Translations under genes and position numbers: made by a program
Notes under the pieces: generated by a model
Database searches by the model: none
Seen by the model: the letters and a program-made list of their open reading frames with translations, nothing else
What the model was told of the DNA's origin: nothing
Source: Acidobacteria bacterium UBA823
GTDB lineage: Bacteria; Acidobacteriota; Vicinamibacteria; Vicinamibacterales; UBA823
Direction of reading: 5' to 3'
DNA length: 64,000 bases
Assembly: GCA_002296225.1 (NCBI GenBank)
Contig: DBHR01000015.1
Location: 16,195 to 80,194, forward strand
Shown: piece after piece, positions 37,795 through 47,639 of the stretch
Layout: the number at the start of each line of letters is the position of its first letter
How positions within the stretch are numbered: the first letter of the stretch is position 1

Positions 37795-39309
37795 TCAGGC
37801 GCGAAGTGCGTCCGCCCGAGCGACACGACGCCACGTGGAGCCTCCATCCACGTTCACCGTCGCATCTTGGCTGCCTGCCTCCATGAATACGTGCACCGCC
37901 GCGCCAATTACAGCGAGTTCCTCCGCCTCGGATGACGGCTCCACGAATGGGCGGCCACCGCGTTCGGCCAGGGTTGTATCAATAAACGTCGTGTCCAAGG
38001 GTCCCGCGGCGAACGCGTCGGAGCGCAACAACCAGCGAAAGAACGGCACCGTTGTCTTAATGCCCTGGATTTCGTATTCGTCCATCGCCCTGCGCATCCT
38101 AGCGATGGCGTGCGGGCGATCCGCTCCCCAAGCCACCACCTTCGAAATCAATGGATCGTAAAAAAGCGGCACCTCACCACCCACAACGGCGCAACTGTCC
38201 TCGCGAATGCCGGGCCCCGAAGGTGCCCGGAGACCGCGAAGCCGCCCTGGTGAGGGCAAGAACAACGCATCGGGGTCCTCGGTATACACCCGGCATTCGA
38301 TTGCGTGCCCGGTCGGCGTAAGCGCTCGGTCGACTGCGATATCGAGCGCCTCACCCAGAGCGATGCGAAATTGCCACCGGACCAAGTCGACCCCCGTGAC
38401 CGCCTCGGTCACACCGTGCTCAACCTGCAATCGCGTGTTCATCTCAAGAAAATAAAACGCGCCCGACGCATCGACCAAAAATTCGACGGTGCCGGCGTTT
38501 GTGTAGCCGACCGCTCGGGCAATCGACACGGCCGCGTCGGCCATAGCCGCCCTGCGGTCAAGCGGCATACCAAAGGCCGGCGATTCCTCGACCACTTTCT
38601 GATGCCGGCGTTGAATCGAGCATTCCCGTTCAACGAATGGTACGACCGTACCGTACTCGTCGGCGAGCACCTGGACTTCGACATGGCGTGGACACTGCAG
38701 CTGACGTTCGAGATAAACAGCGCTATCGCCAAACGCCGATTCCGATTCCGATCGCGCTCCGGCGAGGGCCGCAACAAGCCCAGACGGCTCAGTGACAAGC
38801 CGCATTCCTTTGCCGCCCCCACCAGCTACCGGCTTGATGAACAGCGGATAGCCGATCCCGGCAGCGAGGGTGACCAACTCATCGTCAGGAAGCTCCGGGT
38901 CGATTGGCGCGTCCGTGCCGGGCACGACGGGAACGCCGGCGGAAACCGCCGCCTCGCGCGCCGCCACCTTCCCGCCCATTAGCGTGATCACGTCAGCCGA
39001 CGGACCGACGAACACCCGACCGACCGCGCGGACCGCGGCGGCGAACTCAGCATTCTCCGCTAAGAAGCCGTATCCAGGATGGACCGCCCACACGTCGGCG
39101 CGTTCGGCGACCTCGACCAGTTTGTCAATGCGTAAGTAGCTATCACGCGGCTCACTTGCACCAATAGCGTACGCCTCATCGGCATAGGTGACGTGGGCCG
39201 CAGTACGGTCGCACTCGGAGTACACCGCCACGCTGCTGAAGCCCATTTCGCGACAGGCTCGCATGATTCGAATGGCGATTTCGCCACGATTGGCGACCAA
39301 GACCCTCAT
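37795..39309 (-). CDS. Biotin carboxylase subunit of acyl-CoA carboxylase
   Basis: 504 residues from the ATG at 39309, the conserved start MRVLVANRGE; the frame is open to 39342 with no better site. The ATP-grasp loop GGGGKGMRLV and the biotin/bicarbonate site EMNTRLQVEHGVTE are intact. It carboxylates biotin on the carrier encoded downstream, using ATP and bicarbonate. About 50 residues longer than bacterial AccC, its C-terminal extension (VEPSSEAEELAV) corresponds to the start of the BT region in PccA/MccA. AccC of fatty-acid synthesis is a possible alternative, but the gene neighbours favour an acyl-CoA carboxylase. Confidence 0.92.
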   Translation of the reverse strand: MRVLVANRGEIAIRIMRACREMGFSSVAVYSECDRTAAHVTYADEAYAIGASEPRDSYLRIDKLVEVAERADVWAVHPGYGFLAENAEFAAAVRAVGRVFVGPSADVITLMGGKVAAREAAVSAGVPVVPGTDAPIDPELPDDELVTLAAGIGYPLFIKPVAGGGGKGMRLVTEPSGLVAALAGARSESESAFGDSAVYLERQLQCPRHVEVQVLADEYGTVVPFVERECSIQRRHQKVVEESPAFGMPLDRRAAMADAAVSIARAVGYTNAGTVEFLVDASGAFYFLEMNTRLQVEHGVTEAVTGVDLVRWQFRIALGEALDIAVDRALTPTGHAIECRVYTEDPDALFLPSPGRLRGLRAPSGPGIREDSCAVVGGEVPLFYDPLISKVVAWGADRPHAIARMRRAMDEYEIQGIKTTVPFFRWLLRSDAFAAGPLDTTFIDTTLAERGGRPFVEPSSEAEELAVIGAAVHVFMEAGSQDATVNVDGGSTWRRVARADALRA

Positions 39310-39410
39310 GTTGTGCTTACCGCCCACGCAGCACCGAAACAACGAGCAGAAGGGCGCACAAGGCGCGAGATCTGCCTTTTATTCTAGCACTTAAGGAGCA
39401 GCAACCAGCT

Positions 39411-40955
39411 TTAGAGCGGGATGTTGCCGTGCTTTTTAGGTGGATTTTTGTCCCGCTTGTTAGTGAGGCTAGCAAAGGCGGCAACCAGCGTCCGACGGGT
39501 TCGCCGAGGCTGGATCACCGCATCAAGATAACCCCGCGCCGCGGCGGTGTAAGGATTGGCGAACTTCTCACGGAACTCAAGGATCTTTTCAGCACGCAGG
39601 GCATCAGGATCCGCGGCGGCTTCAAGCTCCTTTTTGTACAGTACGTTGACGGCACCTTCCGGCCCCATGACGGAAATCTCGGCTGTCGGCCACGCGTAAT
39701 TGAGGTCGGTGCGAAGGTGTTTGCTCGCCATCACACAGTAGGCACCGCCGTACGCCTTCCGGGTAATAACCGTGACCTTGGGAACAGTCGCCTCCGCGAA
39801 GGCGTATAAGAGTTTCGCACCATGGCGGATAATGCCGCCATGCTCTTGCTGGGTGCCGGGTAAGAAACCTGGCACGTCCTCAAAAGTTAACAGTGGGATG
39901 TTGAAAGCGTCGCAGAACCGCACGAAGCGAGCCCCCTTAACTGACGCGTCGATGTCAAGCGTTCCGGCCAGATGCGCCGGCTGGTTGGCGACGACGCCGA
40001 CACTGCGCCCGTCGAGACGCACAAAACCAACGACCAGATTCTTGGCAAACTGGCGGTGCACTTCGAGGAAAGCACCATCGTCGGCGACAGTATGGATGAG
40101 CTCAATAATGTCGTAGGGCTGTGTCGGCGACTCTGGTATGAGCTGATCGAGCGCCTCGTCCTCACGATCCACTGGATCGTTAGACACAACGATTGGCGGA
40201 TCATCGAGGTTGTTGCTCGGTAGAAACCCCAGTAGCTCGCGGAGCAGGGATAGGCATCCGCGATCGTCCGCCACAGCGAAATGGGCAACGCCGCTCGTGG
40301 CGTTGTGCGTCGTCGCACCGCCCAACGATTCCATCGTCACCGACTCGTGCGTGACCGTCCGAATGACGTCCGGGCCGGTCACGAACATATAACTCGTACG
40401 GTCCACCATGACTGTGAAATCAGTGATAGCGGGCGAATACACCGCACCGCCCGCGCAAGGCCCCATGATGGCCGAGAGTTGGGGCACGACGCCTGACGCC
40501 AGAGTGTTACGGAGGAAGATGTCGGCATAACCGCCAAGGGACAACACGCCCTCCTGAATTCTCGCGCCACCAGAGTCGTTGAGGCCAACGATCGGTGCCC
40601 CCATCTTGAGCGCCTGATCCATCAGCTTGACGATCTTGGCAGCGTTAGTCTCTGACAAGGACCCGCCGATGACCGTGAAGTCCTGGGCAAACGCGTAAAC
40701 CGTACGGCCATCGACACGACCAAATCCGGCGACGACACCATCGCCTGGCACGACCTGTTCAGCTAAGCCGAAATCGCGGCATCGGTGCGTCACGAAACGA
40801 TCGATTTCTTGGAAGGTCCCAGGATCGAAAAAGTAATCGATCCGTTCGCGGGCTGTAAGCTTGCCGGCTGCGTGCTGCCGGGTAAGACGAGCCTCGCCGC
40901 CCGACTCATCAGCGCGCCGCTCAAGATCAGCCAAGGTCTTGTCCGGTGTATTCAT
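39411..40955 (-). CDS. Acyl-CoA carboxylase beta subunit (propionyl/methylmalonyl type)
   Basis: 514 residues from the ATG at 40955 (a GTG at 40973 is in frame). It has the double crotonase-like carboxyltransferase fold of PccB/Mcc[13 protein letters not shown] in the N-half binds the acyl-CoA, and [20 protein letters not shown] in the C-half binds biotin. [17 protein letters not shown] is also typical. It transfers CO2 from biotin to propionyl-CoA or similar. Together with the biotin carboxylase and carrier genes it forms a complete enzyme. Propionyl-CoA is the likeliest substrate, but acetyl-CoA or longer acyl-CoA cannot be excluded. Confidence 0.92.
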   Translation of the reverse strand: MNTPDKTLADLERRADESGGEARLTRQHAAGKLTARERIDYFFDPGTFQEIDRFVTHRCRDFGLAEQVVPGDGVVAGFGRVDGRTVYAFAQDFTVIGGSLSETNAAKIVKLMDQALKMGAPIVGLNDSGGARIQEGVLSLGGYADIFLRNTLASGVVPQLSAIMGPCAGGAVYSPAITDFTVMVDRTSYMFVTGPDVIRTVTHESVTMESLGGATTHNATSGVAHFAVADDRGCLSLLRELLGFLPSNNLDDPPIVVSNDPVDREDEALDQLIPESPTQPYDIIELIHTVADDGAFLEVHRQFAKNLVVGFVRLDGRSVGVVANQPAHLAGTLDIDASVKGARFVRFCDAFNIPLLTFEDVPGFLPGTQQEHGGIIRHGAKLLYAFAEATVPKVTVITRKAYGGAYCVMASKHLRTDLNYAWPTAEISVMGPEGAVNVLYKKELEAAADPDALRAEKILEFREKFANPYTAAARGYLDAVIQPRRTRRTLVAAFASLTNKRDKNPPKKHGNIPL

Positions 40956-40976
40956 GATGCCAACAGCCCACACCAG

Positions 40977-41630
40977 TCAGCCCTTGGCGGCCTGCGCCTT
41001 CTCCCAGTCAGCAAGGAACTTCTCGAGCCCGATGTCAGTCAGCGGATGCTTGAATAACGCCTCGATCACCGCAGGTGGACATGTGCAAACATCGGCGCCG
41101 AGGCGACCGGCCTGCACAATATGAATCGGGCCGCGGACACTAGCGACAAGCACCTCTGTGCCAAACTCGTAGTTCTCGTAAATGTCGACGATCTGGCTGA
41201 TCAGCTCCATGCCTGAGGTCGCAATGTCATCCAGTCTGCCAACAAATGGGCTGACAAAGGTCGCGCCAGCCTTTGCAGCTAGCAGCGCTTGCGTCGCCGA
41301 GAAGACCAGCGTCACATTTACTCGAATGCCCTCATTCGCCAGCGTACCGCAGGCCTGCACACCTGGCTTGCCGAAAGGCACTTTCACGACGATGTGCTCG
41401 TCGATGCCCGCCAACTCGCGACCTTCCCGGACCATGCCCGTTACGTCCGTCGCGACGACTTCAGCGCTGACCGGACCCTTGACTGTCTGACAAATCTCCT
41501 TGAGCACAACCCGAGGTTCGCCACCGGCTTTAGCGAGAAGCGATGGATTCGTCGTAACCCCGTCGATAATCCCGAGCGGGACGAGACTGGCAATGTCGTT
41601 AACGTTTCCGGAATCGACGAACAGTTTCAT
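40977..41630 (-). CDS. Transaldolase-like fructose-6-phosphate aldolase (TalC/FSA type)
   Basis: 217 residues from ATG 41630, seven bases after AAGGAG; the open frame to 41666 lies before it. The Schiff-base lysine is K83 in [10 protein letters not shown], matching K85 of E. coli Fsa[20 protein letters not shown] and [12 protein letters not shown] are the family signatures. The short length fits the TalC/FSA subfamily (about 215-220), so it may act as transaldolase of the pentose phosphate pathway or as an aldolase of dihydroxyacetone and glyceraldehyde-3-phosphate. It is one of ten genes in the same direction, 21 bases before the acyl-CoA carboxylase beta gene. Confidence 0.9.
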   Translation of the reverse strand: MKLFVDSGNVNDIASLVPLGIIDGVTTNPSLLAKAGGEPRVVLKEICQTVKGPVSAEVVATDVTGMVREGRELAGIDEHIVVKVPFGKPGVQACGTLANEGIRVNVTLVFSATQALLAAKAGATFVSPFVGRLDDIATSGMELISQIVDIYENYEFGTEVLVASVRGPIHIVQAGRLGADVCTCPPAVIEALFKHPLTDIGLEKFLADWEKAQAAKG

Positions 41631-41680
41631 CAGCAACTCCTTCCTGACGCGAGTGCTCACTCGCAAGCCGTCAGACCCAG

Positions 41681-43045
41681 TTACTGCGGCGATTCGGTCA
41701 CCCGGTTCGAAGGTTCGCTGACATTAGGCGAAACCGCCGCGTCCACAGCAACCACCGCATAAACATAGACGACACCTGCCGTGCCGGTCGTATCCTGATA
41801 AGTCGTTTCCGGCAGCAGCTCAGTCATCAAAGGCTGGAGTGTGTCACCAGGTGACTCGCCGCGCAAGACTAGATAGCCTGCCAAGTCAGAGTCTGGACTT
41901 GGCTGCCAGATGAGGCTAACCGCGCCAACGCTCCCAACCGCCACTAAATTCCTCGGCGGGGCCGGTGGAAACGTGTCGTGGAATTCGACACAGGCCGGCG
42001 GAGACGGCTCGCTTTCAATCGGCTCACCATCCATCGTCGCGATCGCCCGAACGACATAGCACCGTTCCACACCAAACTCTACGCTCGTGTCAGTCCACTC
42101 CAACACATCAAGCGGCAATGGGTTTACGAGCATGGGTATGACCACGTCGCTGTCAATCGGCTCCGCAATACGTGGTGTGTAGCTGTAGACGTTATAGGCC
42201 GTGGGCTCAGCGGAGACAATTGCGGGCGTCGACTCCAAGGGGGCCGGGGTCCCTAGCGTCTGCGCGATGGCAGGCCCTTGCACAGTGTGTGTCGCGCCTG
42301 GCGCGGCCAGCCAGGTAATTGTCACGGCGTCGATAACGTAAGTCACCTCAGGCAGTCCCGGTGGTTTCGGCGCGTCATCCAGCCGCACGTCCAATCGAGA
42401 CGACATGTTGCCAAAATCACCGTCGGCCGTCCGGCCGATCGCCACGTAGGTGCGACGCGCCGGTGCCTCGAAGAACGGTAAGGCCAGCGGTGGTTCTACC
42501 CAGCGCAACCCGGTCACAGTCGGTGCTTTGGCATCATCCTCATCGTCCTCGTCTACCACGAAACGACGATCAACGTCCGACAGGTCGGCCGGCGTCAGCA
42601 GCTCTTGTGTCAAGACCTCGCGCACTGTCACCGTCTCACCTAGCACCGGAAGCACCAACAGTGGATCGTCCGGCAAAGGTGGCACACTCGGCTCAGCCCC
42701 CGCCGGGTTGGCCGGCGGCCTGATGTCGATCGTCGCCAGCAGTGTTGCCACCTCAACGAACTCTTCATCGGTCAACGGGTTGACCCCTGCCTGCAGCGGA
42801 CCAACCGTGATCGCGTAAACTTCGACAGTGGACAGATCGGCCGGTGAGCTACCGTCGGTGTTAAGGGTCGGTACATCGAATTGGAGGTGCACCTCGGCAC
42901 CGAGCCGACGCGCGGTGAACTCAGCGGGTTCGGTCGGCACAATCCGGATCGGCGCCCGCGGCGGCCCTTTCTTGCCACAGCCCACCACCGGGAGGAGGGC
43001 CATCAAGAGGATAGCCGCCGTGCAGCAACGCCGGAGTAGGTTCAC
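41681..43045 (-). CDS. Lipoprotein with fibronectin type III-like modules
   Basis: 454 residues with a lipobox (PVVGC, Cys at about 23) followed by [11 protein letters not shown], a start typical of acidobacterial lipoproteins. The rest reads as Ig/FNIII-type beta-sandwich modules ([42 protein letters not shown]) rich in proline and threonine. Its ATG overlaps the hslU stop by four bases, and 50 bases separate it from the aldolase gene. It is anchored in an outer or inner membrane leaflet. A scaffold or binding role is likely; no catalytic motif is visible. Confidence 0.82.
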   Translation of the reverse strand: MNLLRRCCTAAILLMALLPVVGCGKKGPPRAPIRIVPTEPAEFTARRLGAEVHLQFDVPTLNTDGSSPADLSTVEVYAITVGPLQAGVNPLTDEEFVEVATLLATIDIRPPANPAGAEPSVPPLPDDPLLVLPVLGETVTVREVLTQELLTPADLSDVDRRFVVDEDDEDDAKAPTVTGLRWVEPPLALPFFEAPARRTYVAIGRTADGDFGNMSSRLDVRLDDAPKPPGLPEVTYVIDAVTITWLAAPGATHTVQGPAIAQTLGTPAPLESTPAIVSAEPTAYNVYSYTPRIAEPIDSDVVIPMLVNPLPLDVLEWTDTSVEFGVERCYVVRAIATMDGEPIESEPSPPACVEFHDTFPPAPPRNLVAVGSVGAVSLIWQPSPDSDLAGYLVLRGESPGDTLQPLMTELLPETTYQDTTGTAGVVYVYAVVAVDAAVSPNVSEPSNRVTESPQ

Positions 43046-44421
43046 AGGATGTATCGGGTCCGGTCTTCGTTCTTGATAATGTCCGCCAGCATCCGGTCGA
43101 CGTAGGCCGCGTCGATCGCGATCGACTTCTCAGTCATGTCCGGCGCTTCGAACGAGATTTCCTCGAGGATTTTCTCCATTACCGTGTGTAACCGACGTGC
43201 ACCGATGTTTTCTGCGCTCTCATTGACCAGGGTGGCCAGCTCGGCAACGCGATCGATCGCACCAGTGTTGAAGCTCAACTCAACCCCTTCAGTCGCCAGT
43301 AGCGCAGTGTACTGCTTGACGAGCGCACCGCGGGGCTCGGTGAGAATCCGCACGAACTCCTCCGTACCGAGTGCCTGAAGCTCGACGCGAATCGGAAACC
43401 GACCCTGCAGTTCGGGAATGAGATCTGCCGGCTTCGAGACGGAAAACGCGCCAGCCGCGATAAACAAGATGTGGTCGGTGCGTACGATACCGTGCTTCGT
43501 ATTGACCGGGGTACCTTCCACGATCGGCAGGATGTCGCGCTGGACACCCTCGCGGCTCACGTCGGGCCCGTGCGTGCTCTCGTGTCTCGCGATCTTATCG
43601 ATCTCGTCGATGAAGATGATACCGGCCTGCTCGACTCGCTCGACGGCCGCGCGTCCGACCGATTCCATATCGACGAGCTTCTGCTCTTCTTCCTGTACGA
43701 GGTATTTGAGCGCCTCGGGTATGGGCATGCTGCGCTTTCTGGTGTGGCCCTGAAACAGGCTCGGTAGCATGTCCTTCATGTTGATGTCAATCTCCTCGAC
43801 CGACGAGCCCGCCACGATCTCGAACGATGGAAACGACTTCCCACGAACATCGACCTCGACCCGTCGGCTGTCAAGCTGGCCGGCCATGAGCTGCTCCCGA
43901 AATTTCTCACGCGTCCGCTGCACACGTTCGCGTGCCGCGTTTACCTCGTCGCTGTTACCCGCAGGCTTAATCGGCGGTAGTAGCAGATCGAGCACCCGTT
44001 CCTCAGCGTTGCGCTTGGCCCGCTCTCTGACCTCGACCAGCCGCTCGTCACGAACCATGTCGACGGCCAGTTCGGTGAGATCACGCACCATGGATTCGAC
44101 GTCGCGGCCCACATAGCCCACCTCGGTAAATTTTGACGCTTCGACCTTGATGAACGGTGATTGCGCCAATCGCGCCAGACGTCTGGCGATCTCGGTTTTC
44201 CCAACACCCGTTGGACCAATCATCAGGATGTTTTTCGGCGCCACCTCCTCGGCAAGTTCCGGGGAGAGCTTCTGCCGGCGCATCCGGTTCCGGAGTGCCA
44301 CCGCTACGGCGCGCTTCGCCTGCGTCTGCCCAACGACGAACTTATCGAGCTCAGCGACAATCTGGCGCGGGGTAAGCGAATCGGCTGTGGATTTGGTGGT
44401 CCCGGGAAGATAGATTGGCAT
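43042..44421 (-). CDS. hslU: HslU (ClpY), AAA+ unfoldase of the HslVU protease
   Basis: 459 residues. Walker A GPTGVGKT is at 69-76, the pore loop motif GYVGRD at 102-107, and Walker [11 protein letters not shown] (near 277). The I-domain insertion, about residues 110-245, is present. The C-terminus DRTRYIL is the peptide that docks between HslV subunits, as in E. coli. It recognises and unfolds proteins for HslV, encoded 44 bases upstream. The stop overlaps the following lipoprotein gene by four bases. Confidence 0.96.
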   Translation of the reverse strand: MPIYLPGTTKSTADSLTPRQIVAELDKFVVGQTQAKRAVAVALRNRMRRQKLSPELAEEVAPKNILMIGPTGVGKTEIARRLARLAQSPFIKVEASKFTEVGYVGRDVESMVRDLTELAVDMVRDERLVEVRERAKRNAEERVLDLLLPPIKPAGNSDEVNAARERVQRTREKFREQLMAGQLDSRRVEVDVRGKSFPSFEIVAGSSVEEIDINMKDMLPSLFQGHTRKRSMPIPEALKYLVQEEEQKLVDMESVGRAAVERVEQAGIIFIDEIDKIARHESTHGPDVSREGVQRDILPIVEGTPVNTKHGIVRTDHILFIAAGAFSVSKPADLIPELQGRFPIRVELQALGTEEFVRILTEPRGALVKQYTALLATEGVELSFNTGAIDRVAELATLVNESAENIGARRLHTVMEKILEEISFEAPDMTEKSIAIDAAYVDRMLADIIKNEDRTRYIL

Positions 44422-44465
44422 CAGCGAAATTCAAGATGCACGGGACAACTCGCCACGAGACGCCA

Positions 44466-44993
44466 CTACAATTCCTCGATTGAAATGAAGTCGTTCGTGT
44501 ACACACAGATCCCAGCGGCGATCCGCATCGCCGCTTCAGCGATCTGGTAAGCGTCAAGGCTCGTGTGGTTAGCCAGCGCCTTAGCCGCCGAGAGCGCGTA
44601 GGGCCCGCCTGAGCCGATGGCAACAATACCGTCATCCGGCTCAATCAGATCGCCGGTGCCCGAAAGGAGGAACGTCGAATCCTTGTCCGTAACGACCAGC
44701 ATCGCCTCAAGTCGGCGCAGCACGCGATCCGAGCGCCAGTCTTTGGCAAGTTCAACGGCAGAACGTTCGAGGTTGCCGCGGTACTGTTCGAGCTTGGTCT
44801 CGAATCTCTCAAATAGCGCGAATGAGTCGGCGGCTGAACCGGCGAAACCGGCAAGAACGCGGTCATCGAAAAGGCGGCGAATCTTCCTGGCGCCCTGCTT
44901 TACCACCGTCTGGCCGAAGGTCACCTGCCCGTCGCCGGCCATGATGGTTCGGCCTCCATGTCGCACCGCGAGAACGGTCGTGCTGTGATGCAT
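44466..44993 (-). CDS. hslV: HslV (ClpQ), proteasome-like peptidase of HslVU
   Basis: 175 residues from ATG 44993. The open frame continues to 45116 but would place a TTGACA promoter and non-conserved residues inside the gene. The product starts [14 protein letters not shown]: the catalytic threonine is T5, made N-terminal after removal of MHHS, as HslV propeptides are. [23 protein letters not shown] and the ADSFALF segment are conserved. It forms a dodecamer which cuts proteins threaded by HslU. Confidence 0.95.
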   Translation of the reverse strand: MHHSTTVLAVRHGGRTIMAGDGQVTFGQTVVKQGARKIRRLFDDRVLAGFAGSAADSFALFERFETKLEQYRGNLERSAVELAKDWRSDRVLRRLEAMLVVTDKDSTFLLSGTGDLIEPDDGIVAIGSGGPYALSAAKALANHTSLDAYQIAEAAMRIAAGICVYTNDFISIEEL

Positions 44994-45333
44994 TCGGCGA
45001 ATCGAAAAGTAATCGTAAACGTAAGTCCGTGGTTGGATGGCGTCGAAGCACCAACGTCGCGAGTTTATCGAATGGATGAAAACAGTGTCAATGCCGCGAA
45101 CCAACCACACGCACACTCGGGACCTACCTACGGTGTGGGCATCCTGTTCGCGAGGATGGTGGACACGAGGTAGATGCCGCTACCGAACACGTTGGAGACA
45201 ACGACCGAGCCCCGGTCGATCGGAGCAAGCTCCAGCGTCGACGGGTGGGATGTGTACTTAGGAGGCGGTGAAGCTAAAGTGGAACCGTGGGACGTCACAG
45301 TCATGACTTTTGGAGAGCACCGATCGTTTCAAT
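44994..45333. other. Intergenic region between the sigma-factor operon and hslV
   Basis: 340 bases with no credible gene. Small open frames on both strands have no conserved start context and no ribosome-binding site. It carries the hslV promoter; the rest shows no terminator or repeat that I can name. Confidence 0.5.
45062..45091 (-). promoter_or_regulatory. Promoter upstream of hslV
   Basis: On the minus strand a perfect TTGACA (45091-45086) is followed after 18 bases by TAAACT (45067-45062), four of six -10 bases. It sits about 70 bases before the hslV ATG and could drive the whole ten-gene minus-strand block. Confidence 0.5.
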
Positions 45334-45864
45334 CTATTGCTCTATCTCTACCAACAGTTGCCGGTCAATGGGGTATTCTCCCTCTCCAATTGGGAGCCAC
45401 GGCGAACTGCGATGCTTGGCGAAGAGCTTGACCTCCACGTCCACGAACGCCCGGTTTTCCAGCATGTCGAGTCGGGGTTCCATGCCGGCGTAACCGAGCC
45501 CCGCACGCATTACGATCGGCTGGGTCGAATCGCCCACCGGTAGTCCCTCGATGCTAATCGCCTTCACGGTAGAGCTACCCAACTCCTCCACATCCTCCAG
45601 GACCCGAAAGACTCCCATAACAGTCACGACCGAGATCCGGTTCTGTGCACTATTCTTCAGCTTAAACGAGACCTGTGGGACGAGCTTGTTCCTCCCGTCT
45701 GGGAGAATGCCATTGTCGAACCAGCCGGTCGCCACATCGGTAACGAGTAGCTCATTGGCAACGTCGAGCGACTCTCCGCATCCTGCGACTAGGCTCGCCG
45801 CGATGAGCGCAAGACTCAGCACGACCGCCCGCAGGCCGTGGGCAGTTCCACTAGGAGGGCGCAT
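45334..45864 (-). CDS. Hypothetical lipoprotein of the ECF sigma operon
   Basis: 176 residues from ATG 45864, chosen so that the product starts with a signal sequence ending in the lipobox LVAGC (Cys about 28); the longer frame overlaps the preceding gene and precedes the signal. The mature part is beta-rich (VSFKLKNSAQNRISVVTVMGVF, VDVEVKLFAKH) and resembles a small immunoglobulin-like fold. It lies 28 bases after the anti-sigma gene. It may sense or counter an envelope condition together with the sigma/anti-sigma pair, which is inference from position only. No family recognised. Confidence 0.75.
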   Translation of the reverse strand: MRPPSGTAHGLRAVVLSLALIAASLVAGCGESLDVANELLVTDVATGWFDNGILPDGRNKLVPQVSFKLKNSAQNRISVVTVMGVFRVLEDVEELGSSTVKAISIEGLPVGDSTQPIVMRAGLGYAGMEPRLDMLENRAFVDVEVKLFAKHRSSPWLPIGEGEYPIDRQLLVEIEQ

Positions 45865-45892
45865 GAGAAAATTGTAGATCAATATTCCGCCG

Positions 45893-46741
45893 TCATCGAC
45901 CAGTAACTCGCTTGTAGCCAAGGAGGCGAAGCGAGCCGTCGGTGAGCAAATCGACCCGGTCGGCAACTCCACGCCGACTAACGCGACGTGCGGCCTCGAG
46001 ATAATCCATAATCTCGTTAGTTTGAACTACCTCGGCCTCAGTCAGTCCCTGGATCTGTCCTACCCGCTCCTCTATTCTGAGTAAGTCAGCCTGGCGTTGC
46101 GCCTCAGCCTCTCGCGTCAGGTGCGCGAACCGCAATGCTAGGTCGCGCTGCTGCCGACGCTCACTCTCCGTAATGAGCCGCTGGAAGTGTGTCGGCACCG
46201 GCTGTGCGTCCAACCCGGGCTCAACGGCCGTCGCCACCTCGGGCGAGACATCGGCACTGGACGCTCCGAACTCGCGCCGCAGCTCTGCTTTGAGCGCAAC
46301 GAGATCGGCGTACCATGCAACGTCACCTGCGGTTTCGACCGCTTCGGTCGGAAAAGTAGGATTTGACCACCCGGTTTGCACCACCACGCCGTCATCTCCA
46401 TACCGGATTTCGAGGTTCGCAACCGAGGCAACAATTAGGAAGACCACAGCTGCGGCCAACGACCAGACGGGCGCCGACTGCCACAAGGTCCATGGCTGGC
46501 CTGGCCGACCAGCCACCGCATCGGCCGGCACGATGGGGAACTCCGGCGCCGGCTTAGGCGGCATCCACTCCGCGAGACGGCCTCGCACACCGGTCAACGC
46601 CTCAAACTCGTCACGGCATGACACGCACAACGCAAAGTGGGCCTCGGCCCGTTCGCGCGCGCTTGCATCGCATTCGTCATAGAGATAGCTCACCAGCAAC
46701 GACTTGTCATTGCAGGCGTCATCGCTTTGGTTGTTTGTCAC
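45893..46741 (-). CDS. Zinc-finger anti-sigma factor, membrane protein
   Basis: 282 residues. The N-terminal domain carries the anti-sigma zinc motif H-x3-C-x2-C (AHFALCVSCRDEF) near residue 35-43. A single membrane helix (about residues 97-115, LAAAVVFLIVASVA) separates it from a periplasmic region with a long helical, glutamine/arginine/glutamate-rich stretch (around 190-250). It binds and silences the ECF sigma factor whose gene overlaps its start by four bases (ATGA). Confidence 0.92.
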   Translation of the reverse strand: MTNNQSDDACNDKSLLVSYLYDECDASARERAEAHFALCVSCRDEFEALTGVRGRLAEWMPPKPAPEFPIVPADAVAGRPGQPWTLWQSAPVWSLAAAVVFLIVASVANLEIRYGDDGVVVQTGWSNPTFPTEAVETAGDVAWYADLVALKAELRREFGASSADVSPEVATAVEPGLDAQPVPTHFQRLITESERRQQRDLALRFAHLTREAEAQRQADLLRIEERVGQIQGLTEAEVVQTNEIMDYLEAARRVSRRGVADRVDLLTDGSLRLLGYKRVTGR

Positions 46742-47385
46742 GTCGCTTTCCTGCTTTCCTGTTGCGTCGCCGTGGGCAACCCTCTGGATGGAAAAACTGC
46801 TGCGCGGTCAATTCCCCGCCGTTCGAGTTCTTGCCGGAGATGGGTTAATCCTTTGTAGAGCCGCGTCTTGACCGTGCTCAATGGACACCCCTGGGAATCA
46901 GCGATCTCCTGAAAGGTAAACCCGTGATACTCCTTCAAGACGATCGCCGTGCGCTGCTCGCGGGGAATCGCCGCCATCGCTAGGGAGACCTCATCCCCCA
47001 GTTCCCGCCACCCGACCAGATCCTCCACCGAATCACTAGGGATTTCGACCGCCGCTAGGTCTGGGACGTCAACGCCCTCTGGCACCGGAACCAGCGGTGA
47101 CCGCCGTTCCCGGCGGCTCCAGTCACGGCAGAGATTGACCGTAATCTGGTATAGCCATGACGAGAACTTCGCTTGACCCCTGAAACCCTTGATGCTACGG
47201 AACGCCCGGAGGAATGTTTCCTGACACACGTCGCGCGCTTCGTCCTGATGTCCGAGTACGCGGTAGGCCAAGGCGTAAATCTGGCGCTCCCAACGCACCA
47301 CGAGCTGGTTAAAGCTGTCGTGGTCCCCACGGACTGAGCGGGCCACCAGTTCCTCGTCGGTCCTCACCATCAACGCGCTGGACAT
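46738..47385 (-). CDS. RNA polymerase ECF-type sigma factor
   Basis: 215 residues from the ATG at 47385 (MSSALMVRTDEEL); upstream frame to 47529 codes for no sigma-factor region. Region 2 includes DEARDVCQETFLRAF and the -10 recognition helix KFSSWLYQITVNLCRDW. Region 4.2 is GFTFQEIADSQGCPLSTVKTR. The organisation with a zinc-finger anti-sigma factor in the overlapping next gene is typical of an RpoE/SigW-like envelope stress system. Target promoters are not known. A perfect inverted repeat lies about 100 bases upstream. Confidence 0.94.
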   Translation of the reverse strand: MSSALMVRTDEELVARSVRGDHDSFNQLVVRWERQIYALAYRVLGHQDEARDVCQETFLRAFRSIKGFRGQAKFSSWLYQITVNLCRDWSRRERRSPLVPVPEGVDVPDLAAVEIPSDSVEDLVGWRELGDEVSLAMAAIPREQRTAIVLKEYHGFTFQEIADSQGCPLSTVKTRLYKGLTHLRQELERRGIDRAAVFPSRGLPTATQQESRKAT

Positions 47386-47484
47386 TACCACTGACTCAAT
47401 GCGCGGCCGCAGGCCACTGGGCACTCGACCACACACACAGCTCCCTCTCCATATTAGACGGCGCATCGGCCTCAGCAGTCGGCA

Positions 47485-47506
47485 GCTAGCTGAAAAATCA
47501 GCTAGC
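47485..47506. repeat. Perfect inverted repeat between sigma factor and ABC-F genes
   Basis: GCTAGCTGA-AAAA-TCAGCTAGC: nine perfect base pairs around a four-base loop. It lies in the divergent space between the ECF sigma factor (100 bases away) and the ABC-F gene (134 bases away), an AT-rich region. It might be an operator for a dimeric regulator or, as RNA, a hairpin; there is no T-run after it. Confidence 0.6.
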
Positions 47507-47639
47507 ATTAGCCACCAAATGCATGCCATTTAATATAAACCCTCTTTTCTCATATAGTTATCGATTCTGGTAACATATTCTGCTGGCAAGTGGCGGACCT
47601 CTTCGTCCATGCGCCTTGGACCCACTGGCACCACTAAAA

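Noticed and set aside
44994..45116. N-terminal extension of hslV
   Set aside because: The extension has no conserved residues and contains the likely hslV promoter.
45174..45431. 85-residue plus-strand ORF in the gap before hslV
   Set aside because: It overlaps the lipoprotein gene, lacks a ribosome-binding site and has no family pattern.
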